From Spirochaeta sp. (GTDB lineage: Bacteria > Spirochaetota > Spirochaetia > DSM-27196 > SLAA01): 6,659 nt of DNA. The notes below the pieces were generated by a model. The model did no database searches. It had not been told where the DNA came from and was given only the letters and a program-made list of their open reading frames with translations. Shown here one piece after another: positions 1 to 5,040 of this stretch. The translations under genes were made by a program, and so were the position numbers. Each line of letters starts with the position of its first letter. The first letter of the stretch is position 1. The stretch is taken from positions 1 to 6,659 of the forward strand of contig JAIVHN010000265.1 of NCBI GenBank assembly GCA_020201015.1. Reading direction: 5' to 3'.

Positions 1-955
1 CGACTAAGTCGTCTTGTGCAAACTGCGAGGGCGCAACATTCACGGAAATATAGAGCTGCTTGTAGCCCTCAGCGTGCCATTGAGCCAGACGCCTACAGCT
101 GTTGTAGAGAATCCATTGCCCGATAAAACGGATATCGCCGGTCTCCTCGGCAATAGGAATAAACGCGCCCGGCCCGACTGAACCAAGGTCCGGAGGATTC
201 CAGCGAATCAGGGCCTCGGAACCACAGATACGCCCCTCACGATCAACAAAGGGTTGATAGAGGATGCGGAACTGATCAAAGCCGGAGCGGACCGCCCTGG
301 TGAGCATCTTCTCCACCAACATCTTACGCCGGTAACCGGACCCCAACTCCGACGTATATATGTACCACGGAGCGCGGGTGCGCACCGCCTCTTCAAGGGC
401 GATATCGGCATTCCCAATGACCTCGGCACGGTCTGTTTGTCCGCTTTCGTACACCGCAATTCCAATATGACAGCCAAAGGAGATATCGTTGGCGGGGCCT
501 TCGTGTCGCTCAGAAACTGCCTCAACTATCTCGGCCGCCCGCTCACGAAGAATTTCGGCATTCGAGCTTGCAATGAGCAGGAGGATAAACTCATCTACTC
601 GGTCGGACTGGTACACATTACTTCCGGCAACGCTCATTAGTCGGCGGGTCGTTTGGAAGAGCAAAATCTTATTTCGATCACGCGTATTCTTCACCCGTTC
701 ATACGCCGCATCAAGCCGTAGAATTGCAACTCCAAATGCAGTATTGCTGCGCTGTATCAAACGCTCAAAGTCCCGATCAAAAATTCGTCGTATGGGAAGT
801 CCGGTGTATGGATTCTGGTTGAGCAGGCTTTCAAGCTCCTGGTTCTTCTCTTCCAGAACTCGAAGTTGTTCGCGCAGGTCATTTATTACATTCTCCGCGG
901 TGTTCGGTAATTCCGACAATTCCAGCTCCTGATGTGTAACGTCGTTAGTGCTCAT
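1..955 (-). CDS. GGDEF-EAL domain protein with degenerate GGDEF, probable c-di-GMP phosphodiesterase (3' end outside window)
   Basis: This reading frame starts at the ATG at 955-953 and stays open to the left edge, giving 318 visible residues. Residues about 22-46 are heptad-like and Glu/Leu-rich, a likely short coiled coil. The GGDEF domain starts at NPYTGLPIRR (about 49-57), the usual D-x-LTGLPNRR entry motif. Its signature is RVDEF (119-123) in place of GGDEF, so both glycines that contact GTP are lost, and the usual FKxxND region is also poor. From about 230 an EAL domain follows: SEALIRW with the metal-binding Glu at 247, then AFIPIAEETG, then VNV with Asn306. These match active EAL enzymes, but the DDFGTG region lies outside the window. 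EAL domains hydrolyse c-di-GMP to pGpG; a decayed GGDEF often serves as a GTP or dimer control domain. I see no TM or PAS segment. A GGAGGGG ribosome binding site at 975-969 lies inside the end of the upstream gene, 7 bp away, so the two are probably cotranscribed. Confidence 0.9.
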   Translation of the reverse strand, partial: MSTNDVTHQELELSELPNTAENVINDLREQLRVLEEKNQELESLLNQNPYTGLPIRRIFDRDFERLIQRSNTAFGVAILRLDAAYERVKNTRDRNKILLFQTTRRLMSVAGSNVYQSDRVDEFILLLIASSNAEILRERAAEIVEAVSERHEGPANDISFGCHIGIAVYESGQTDRAEVIGNADIALEEAVRTRAPWYIYTSELGSGYRRKMLVEKMLTRAVRSGFDQFRILYQPFVDREGRICGSEALIRWNPPDLGSVGPGAFIPIAEETGDIRFIGQWILYNSCRRLAQWHAEGYKQLYISVNVAPSQFAQDDLV

Positions 956-962
956 CGTACAA

Positions 963-1535
963 TTAGCGCCCCTCCACGAAAAATGGGACCTCCATATACT
1001 GAGAAACCAGCCTTCCGACATCTTCAAGTTCCTCGCGTACCGAACTCTCTTCAAGTCGATATCGTCGCTGTTCAGTTCCAACTGTGAGACGATACAGCTC
1101 TATGTCACGTTTGAGCATCTGTGCAGGGACCGTTCCTCGTTGTGTATCGGACCGAGTCGGTTCACCATCAGTCCTGGAGAGTTCAACACGTGAGAGCACC
1201 ACTTCTTGGATGTCGTCAAAGGAAACAAACTCACGAGAGACCATGAAGAGGTAAACTCGGCGTTCGAATACCAAACCACCGTCGTTCTGCTCGAACACTT
1301 TACGGTTCTCCCATCCAGCCAGAATAATACAGACGCTCACCAGCGCAAAATACACTAAGGTGCTAAAGAAGTGATCTGCGGAGAAGTCCCGTTCGTAGTC
1401 AACAGTGACAAAGAATGCAATCAGCAGCACTACGGCAACTACGCCAAAAACAAGCCTACGAGTAGGATTGAGCGATAACACCAATGAGTTGTCATCTCGA
1501 TGTCGCAAAACAAGACGTGTCTTTAGGGTTTGCAT
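963..1535 (-). CDS. Two-TM membrane protein of unknown function, first gene of the operon with the GGDEF-EAL gene
   Basis: The protein is 190 residues from the ATG at 1535-1533. I do not recognise the family. Two hydrophobic segments (about 28-45 and 56-74) are joined by a short charged loop. They are followed by a hydrophilic C-terminal domain of about 115 residues with alternating strand-like stretches (GGLVFERRVYLFMVSREF, VSFDDIQEVVLSRVE). This resembles small membrane-anchored PH-like (bPH) proteins only in general pattern, not by a motif I can name. The start is chosen because GGAGGAGG (1546-1539) sits just upstream at good spacing. The frame stays open further back to a GTG at 1700, adding 55 residues that are hydrophobic and end in Lys/Arg, so a longer form is possible. 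However, the AGG AGG pair in that stretch reads better as a Shine-Dalgarno site than as two rare Arg codons. Only 7 bp separate its stop from the c-di-GMP gene, so it may work with that protein at the membrane; this is inference. Confidence 0.75.
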   Translation of the reverse strand: MQTLKTRLVLRHRDDNSLVLSLNPTRRLVFGVVAVVLLIAFFVTVDYERDFSADHFFSTLVYFALVSVCIILAGWENRKVFEQNDGGLVFERRVYLFMVSREFVSFDDIQEVVLSRVELSRTDGEPTRSDTQRGTVPAQMLKRDIELYRLTVGTEQRRYRLEESSVREELEDVGRLVSQYMEVPFFVEGR

Positions 1536-1538
1536 ACG

Positions 1539-1546
1539 CCTCCTCC
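1539..1546 (-). promoter_or_regulatory. Strong Shine-Dalgarno site deciding the start at 1535
   Basis: The minus strand reads GGAGGAGG and then three bases before the ATG at 1535-1533. The GGAGG core lies six bases from the start codon. This is the best ribosome binding site in the window and favours the 190-residue form over the 245-residue form that begins with GTG at 1700. Confidence 0.65.
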
Positions 1547-1571
1547 AACGCTTTGCAGTCATAACCTTACG

Positions 1572-1580
1572 TATATACCA
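1572..1580 (-). promoter_or_regulatory. Candidate extended -10 element close to the membrane-protein gene
   Basis: The minus strand reads TGGTATATA, that is a TGn motif followed by a -10-like TATATA. A T-rich tract (complement of the A8 run at 1594-1601) occupies the -35 area without a clear TTGACA match. Use of this site would give a 5' leader of roughly 30 bases before the ATG at 1535. A TATACT at 1592-1587 is another possible -10, but its only TTG-type box is 11 bases away, which is too close. This is a weak sequence-only call. Confidence 0.25.
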
Positions 1581-1708
1581 CGCCAAAGTATAGAAAAAAA
1601 ACGGTGCAAAAATCGACACCTCATGCCCGACTTTCGAAAAAAGGACACAAATTGGCATCAAGCAAGCAAGAAACACATCTTTTACCGGTTTTTGTTGCAC
1701 GAGAATAC

Positions 1709-1714
1709 ATTATA
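1709..1714 (-). promoter_or_regulatory. Candidate promoter -10 box, perfect TATAAT, for the leftward operon
   Basis: The minus strand reads CCTATAATG, with a perfect consensus -10 hexamer. The -35 region at usual spacing is poor (ACAATA at 1737-1732, or TCACAA at 1739-1734 with a 19-base spacer). Transcription from here would begin near 1702 and give a leader of about 165 bases before the ATG at 1535, or a nearly leaderless message if the GTG at 1700 were used. The box lies within the divergent region, so transcription of rex and of the leftward operon could influence each other. Confidence 0.35.
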
Positions 1715-1733
1715 GGATACCATGGTGAGAATA

Positions 1734-1739
1734 TTGTGA
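1734..1739 (+). promoter_or_regulatory. Lone Rex-operator-like half-site TTGTGA upstream of rex
   Basis: Known Rex operators have the form TTGTGA, about eight bases, then TCACAA. Here TTGTGA ends 15 bases before the rex start codon, but the expected second arm (1748-1753, ACATTA) does not match. It lies where bound Rex could block both rex translation initiation or transcription and the minus-strand TATAAT promoter. As half a site it is only a hint of autoregulation, which is common in the family. Confidence 0.15.
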
Positions 1740-1742
1740 CGC

Positions 1743-1747
1743 GAGGA
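1743..1747 (+). promoter_or_regulatory. Shine-Dalgarno site of rex
   Basis: GAGGA lies seven bases upstream of the ATG at 1755-1757. It confirms that start, which also matches the usual beginning of Rex proteins just before the first helix. Confidence 0.6.
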
Positions 1748-1754
1748 ACATTAA

Positions 1755-2471
1755 ATGAACGAAAGCATTAATCGCAGTACCATATTGCGCCTTTCGCGTT
1801 ATCTCAGGGTACTTCAAAAACTGAAATCACTCGGGTTCATTAAGGTCTTTTCCAACAACTTAGGCGACGCTATTGGAGTTACTCCGGCGGTTGTGCGAAA
1901 GGACTTTTCTCTCATCAATATACCGGGGAATAAACGCGGCGGTTACAACATTGACGTGTTGCTCTCGGAAATGACTAAGGTCCTTGGTAAAAACGAGATC
2001 GAGCGTGTTGTTGTTGTCGGCTGCGGAAACATTGGAAGTGCCCTCATGGAATACCGCGGCTTTGCTCGTGACGGCATTGAAATTGTAGCTGGCTTTGATA
2101 TTGAACCCTCGAGTATACACTACTCCGGCAAAGTCCCGGTTCTTGCAATGAGCCGCTTAGAAGACTTTATTCAGGACCAAGGAATTCAAGTAGCCGTAAT
2201 TGCGGTGACGGAGTCTGCAGCAGCCGAAGTCTTTGACCGCCTTATGGCAGCTGGGATTCGCGGTTTCCTGAACTTTACATCCGTAGAACTAAAATGCGTT
2301 GATAAGTGTGACGTAAATGACTGCGCTGTCCGCTGCACGGTGCACAACATCAATATCAGTGTTGAGCTTGAAAATCTATTTTACATGGTCAGCACGAGTA
2401 ACCCTCCGTCAAGCTACCCCGATTCACGAAATCGAATTGTTCCTATGTCCGAATCGCGATACGGAACATAA
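1755..2471 (+). CDS. rex: Redox-sensing transcriptional repressor Rex
   Basis: This 238-residue protein is a Rex-family NADH/NAD+ sensor. Rex dimers bind operators of fermentation and respiration genes when NADH is low and release them when NADH rises. The N-terminal winged helix (about 5-75) carries LRLSRYLRVL, the recognition motif GVTPAVVRKDFS (41-52) and the wing GNKRGGYNIDVLL (58-70). The Rossmann fold follows with VVVGCGNIGSAL (86-97, the GxGxxG nucleotide loop) and GFDIEPS (113-119, acidic residue at the end of strand 2). It then runs through the GIRGFLNFTSVEL strand to the domain-swap helix INISVELENLFYMV (199-212). Between them Cys181, 185, 190 and 194 form a cluster where most Rex proteins I recall have no cysteines. 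About 26 extra polar residues follow the last helix. The start is set by GAGGA at 1743-1747, seven bases before the ATG. The gene is divergent from the membrane-protein operon and converges on ftsK. Confidence 0.96.
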   Translation: MNESINRSTILRLSRYLRVLQKLKSLGFIKVFSNNLGDAIGVTPAVVRKDFSLINIPGNKRGGYNIDVLLSEMTKVLGKNEIERVVVVGCGNIGSALMEYRGFARDGIEIVAGFDIEPSSIHYSGKVPVLAMSRLEDFIQDQGIQVAVIAVTESAAAEVFDRLMAAGIRGFLNFTSVELKCVDKCDVNDCAVRCTVHNINISVELENLFYMVSTSNPPSSYPDSRNRIVPMSESRYGT

Positions 2472-2488
2472 TCGCGATACGAAACATA
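2452..2488 (+). repeat. 18-bp direct repeat spanning the rex stop codon
   Basis: Two adjacent copies of an 18-base unit (AATCGCGATACGGAACAT and AATCGCGATACGAAACAT, one mismatch) start at 2452 and 2470. Each contains the palindrome TCGCGA. The first copy encodes the last residues of Rex and ends against its TAA; the second is noncoding. It may be a slippage duplication that altered the Rex C-terminus, or a paired binding site. No terminator hairpin with a T-run is evident here or in the remaining intergenic bases up to 2534. Confidence 0.7.
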
Positions 2489-2534
2489 GAAGGCGCCTCA
2501 CCAATACGGCTCGTGGTATGTCTGCCTGAGAGAG

Positions 2535-4169
2535 TTACCCGACCTGCTCCGGCACGTGGAGAATGTCCCGAGCTTTGCTTCCGTTCTGCGGTCCCACAAT
2601 TCCCAAGCGCTCCATCTCTTCAACCAAGCGCGCAGCTCGGTTGTAGCCTATTTTTAATCTACGCTGCAGATAGGATGCGGAGGCTTTATTTGCCCCAACA
2701 ACAATGTTAATGGCCTTTTCAAGCAACGGATCTTCAAGCTCATCGTGATAGACATCGTCCTCATCTTCCTCTATGAAGATCTCGTCGTCAATGTATTCCG
2801 GCTCACCAAGCGTTTTCACATGCTCAACAACCCGCTCGACCTCATCCTCCGACAGGAATGCTCCCTGTATGCGGAACGGAAACGGGTCCCAGGCGGAGGT
2901 GAAAAGCATGTCACCCTTCCCAAGTAACTTTTCGGCGCCAACACTATCTATAATAATGCGTGAGTCCACCTTACTTGCCACCATGAAGGCAATGCGAGAC
3001 GGAATATTCGCTTTAATAAGCCCGGTGATAACGTCTGTCGAGGGACGCTGTGTTGCCAGGACCAAGTGTATGCCAACGGCACGTGACATCGCCGCCAGAC
3101 GCGCTAATGTTGACTCAAGCTCCTTGCCGGATGTTGCCATGAGGTCGGCAAACTCATCTACCACAACTACGATGTAGGGCAGCTTCTCTGTTGCAATCTC
3201 TCGCTTTCTCACCTTAGCGTTAAAGCTACGAATATCACGCACACCAAGCGAGTCAAGGAGGGCGTAGCGACGTTCCATCTCGTAGATGCACCACTGCAAC
3301 GCCTGAAAAGCCCGCTTAGGATCTGTGATCACCGGTGTCAGCAGGTGCGGAATATCGTTGTAGAATTTGAGTTCAACGATTTTGGGATCAATAAGAATCA
3401 GCTTGACCTCATGTGGAGCTCTCCGGTACAAAACCGAACAGATTATCGAGTTCACACACACAGATTTACCACTCCCGGTCGCGCCGGCAATGAGAAGATG
3501 TGGTGTGCGCGCAAGATCTATGATTTGTGCATCACCCGGAATGTCCTTCCCAATGGCCAAAGGAATTGCCATGTCCGACTCGGTGAAGTTTTCTTCACGT
3601 AGTAGTTCGCCAAAGGACACGATGTTGCGTTTCTTGTTCGGTATCTCAATACCGACCGCATGTTTCCCTGGTATCGGGGCAACAATACGTACGCTTGAGG
3701 CGGCCAGACGTAAGGCAATGTTGTCGGCTAGATTGGTGATCTTTGCCAACTTGACGCCTGGAGCAGGCAACAATTCAAACATAGTGATGACAGGACCCTT
3801 TCTGATTCCGGTAACCTCAGCCTGTATCTGGAATTCTTCAAGGGTTACGCGCAATAATTCGGCGGCCTTGCGCGTCTCGTCGTCAATTTCCCAGTAGCCA
3901 TCGTCCGAGTAGTGCTCAAGCAGTCCGTCGACCGGTACATTGTAGGGAAGGCGCTTTGCTCGAGCCGCAGGACGGCGCGAGCTCGACCGAGGGTCCGGCT
4001 TCTTCTCCTCCCAAACGTGCATCGCATTCATCGGTTGCTCATCCGGGTCAAGCTCGTCGATAAGCTCCGGTTCTAATTCTTCGTCAACACTAAGCTCATC
4101 GCCAATGGCATCTTGAATCACGGTAAAGCGGCGACCAAGCTCAGACTCGTGCCGACGAAACACAAACAC
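2535..4169 (-). CDS. ftsK: DNA translocase FtsK/SpoIIIE, motor and gamma part (frame-disrupted from its membrane part)
   Basis: This frame encodes the ATP-driven DNA pump that clears and resolves chromosome ends at the division septum. In the 544 residues counted from a GTG at 4169, an acidic linker (about 20-46) leads to the alpha domain from about 80. The RecA-like motor has Walker A GATGSGKS (229-236), DPKIVEL (261-267), Walker B VVVVDE (334-339) and LATQRPS (371-377). A second acidic linker (about 456-481) precedes the winged-helix gamma domain (about 482-537: ASYLQRRLKIGYNRAARLVEEMERLGIVG), which reads oriented chromosomal motifs. All catalytic motifs are intact. The frame has no membrane segment and is open back only to a TGA at 4232-4230. 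The GTG has no well-spaced ribosome site; the nearest GGAG is 14 bases away, in a hairpin loop. It most likely continues the membrane part at 4118-5008, which ends in another frame after a 52-base overlap; a -1 shift joins them. The joined protein would have about 825 residues, normal for FtsK. The stop lies 63 bases from the convergent rex stop. Confidence 0.93.
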   Translation of the reverse strand: MFVFRRHESELGRRFTVIQDAIGDELSVDEELEPELIDELDPDEQPMNAMHVWEEKKPDPRSSSRRPAARAKRLPYNVPVDGLLEHYSDDGYWEIDDETRKAAELLRVTLEEFQIQAEVTGIRKGPVITMFELLPAPGVKLAKITNLADNIALRLAASSVRIVAPIPGKHAVGIEIPNKKRNIVSFGELLREENFTESDMAIPLAIGKDIPGDAQIIDLARTPHLLIAGATGSGKSVCVNSIICSVLYRRAPHEVKLILIDPKIVELKFYNDIPHLLTPVITDPKRAFQALQWCIYEMERRYALLDSLGVRDIRSFNAKVRKREIATEKLPYIVVVVDEFADLMATSGKELESTLARLAAMSRAVGIHLVLATQRPSTDVITGLIKANIPSRIAFMVASKVDSRIIIDSVGAEKLLGKGDMLFTSAWDPFPFRIQGAFLSEDEVERVVEHVKTLGEPEYIDDEIFIEEDEDDVYHDELEDPLLEKAINIVVGANKASASYLQRRLKIGYNRAARLVEEMERLGIVGPQNGSKARDILHVPEQVG

Positions 4170-5008
4170 TGGAGAGCTTTCGTCTCCGAAAGCTCTTCGT
4201 CGACCTCGTCCTCGTCCTCGTCCTCGATCTCATCAAGTTCTTCAACAAACTCGTCCTCGATCTCGATGTCATCCTCGTCCTCGATCTCGATGTCATCTTC
4301 GTCCTCGATCTCACCAAGTTCTTCAACAAACTCGTCCTCAATTTCTGCGGGCTCTTCGACCACCGACTTGCTCGTCATCGGCGGTGTAACCTGATTGCGC
4401 AGCAACTCCGCAATGCGCGGCCCCAAGAGAGCAGTGCCCACCTGAAGCGGCTGATGTCCGTCGTCAAAGTCAGAAAGCTCGTCCATGGCCGCTATCTCGT
4501 CTGTCTCGTCTGTCGCTTCTATGCCGCCTGTCTTTTCTGTTCCGTCCATCGCAACTCGCGACCGCACAAACCGCAGAATCAGCACCACAAGAACAATCGT
4601 CGCGAGCAGTGAAGTTATTGCTCCACCAAGAGGAGTAAGCGCATTAGCTACTACCCGCGGCGCAGCCGATGCTTGGGCGTTAGGATCCAGAAGCAGCCGC
4701 AGGCCGAGTGCGGAAGTGAGAAACGGCAACAGCGCCAAGTGTAAAGCAAAAACCGTCTTCATTCGCACCCGATTGAGAAGCAGTAGTCCGGCAGCCGTTG
4801 ACAAGTACAGCGGGACAAAAACTCCGGCATAGTGAAAACTGAGAAATAGGAATCGCCCTGGTAGTGTTATCAGTGAAAACATAAAACCGACATCTGAGCC
4901 CATTCCAAGATGAAGGACAAATGAGAACAGAAGTACGGCTCCTGCCGCAAGGACGATTGAGGCAAGTACTAGATTGATGGATTGCTCTGCAGGTTTAGGC
5001 ACACTCAT
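4118..5008 (-). CDS. ftsK: FtsK N-terminal membrane domain and acidic linker, ending early by a frame break
   Basis: The 296-residue frame begins at the ATG at 5008-5006, 32 bases after the stop of the transglycosylase gene. It has about four hydrophobic helices (roughly 11-33, 52-79, 87-107 and 126-148), as in the FtsK septum anchor. A linker from about 150 becomes very acidic at 218-272 and includes tandem EDDIEI repeats. The last residues, CLCFVGTSLSLVAALP, look like out-of-frame sequence: they overlap the start of the motor frame and end at TGA 4120-4118. I infer that the native reading leaves this frame near 4173-4196 and continues into the motor. Alternatively the membrane part and motor may be made as two proteins. 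No strong ribosome site is seen before the ATG, and no other start codon lies in frame between it and the upstream gene, so translation may depend on coupling to that gene. Confidence 0.85.
   Translation of the reverse strand: MSVPKPAEQSINLVLASIVLAAGAVLLFSFVLHLGMGSDVGFMFSLITLPGRFLFLSFHYAGVFVPLYLSTAAGLLLLNRVRMKTVFALHLALLPFLTSALGLRLLLDPNAQASAAPRVVANALTPLGGAITSLLATIVLVVLILRFVRSRVAMDGTEKTGGIEATDETDEIAAMDELSDFDDGHQPLQVGTALLGPRIAELLRNQVTPPMTSKSVVEEPAEIEDEFVEELGEIEDEDDIEIEDEDDIEIEDEFVEELDEIEDEDEDEVDEELSETKALQCLCFVGTSLSLVAALP
4173..4196 (-). other. Perfect 10-bp inverted repeat with GAGA tetraloop at the ftsK frame break
   Basis: On the coding strand AGAGCTTTCG, the loop GAGA and CGAAAGCTCT form an uninterrupted 10-bp stem. 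The loop fits the stable GNRA class. The hairpin lies exactly where the membrane and motor frames of ftsK part, three bases before the GTG at 4169. The loop region also contains the only GGAG near that GTG. No canonical X XXY YYZ slip site precedes it. The downstream T-rich stretch starts too late and is too interrupted for a convincing terminator. Confidence 0.8.
4215..4339 (-). repeat. Nested in-frame repeats encoding the FtsK acidic linker
   Basis: A 24-bp unit is repeated about 2.6 times at 4251-4312 and encodes the 8-residue period EDDIEIED. It is flanked by two copies of a longer element (4221-4258 and 4302-4339, 38 bp with one mismatch) set 81 bp apart and encoding EFVEEL-type segments. 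All periods are multiples of three, so copy changes keep the frame. The repeats suggest slippage or unequal recombination and length variation of the linker between strains. Confidence 0.85.
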
Positions 5009-5040
5009 GTACTGAGTATCGGAGAGTTTTCCCGGACGGG

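Noticed and set aside
254..932. Two plus-strand open frames (254-640 and 489-932)
   Set aside because: They are shadows antisense to the GGDEF-EAL gene, which has clear conserved motifs on the minus strand.
963..1700. A 245-residue form of the membrane protein starting at GTG 1700
   Set aside because: The strong GGAGGAGG site at 1546-1539 supports the ATG at 1535. The extra stretch runs through the divergent promoter region and would use AGG AGG codons. It is kept only as an alternative.
2472..2534. Bidirectional terminator between rex and ftsK
   Set aside because: Only short arms are present (GGCGCC, or ACG-GCT-CGT with flanking ACC and GGT) and there is no T or A run on either side.
4155..4196. 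Rho-independent terminator at the ftsK hairpin
   Set aside because: The stem is only half G+C, and the T-rich stretch begins after CCAG and is broken by G residues. The gene clearly continues downstream in another frame.
4170..4232. Canonical -1 slippery heptamer or a matched take-off/landing codon pair for bypassing
   Set aside because: No X XXY YYZ heptamer in the correct phase and no convincing repeated codon pair flanking the hairpin were found, so recoding remains only a possibility.
4215..4339. CRISPR-like repeat array
   Set aside because: The periods are multiples of three within a coding linker, the units are contiguous with no unique spacers, and there are no cas genes.
4141..4341. 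Minus-strand Arg/Ser-rich open frame in the third ftsK frame
   Set aside because: This is an out-of-frame reading of the acidic linker repeats, with no start signal or domain.
4113..4394. Plus-strand Ser-rich open frame
   Set aside because: It is the antisense reading of the acidic Asp/Glu repeats of ftsK. It has no ribosome site, and its composition is explained by the repeat.
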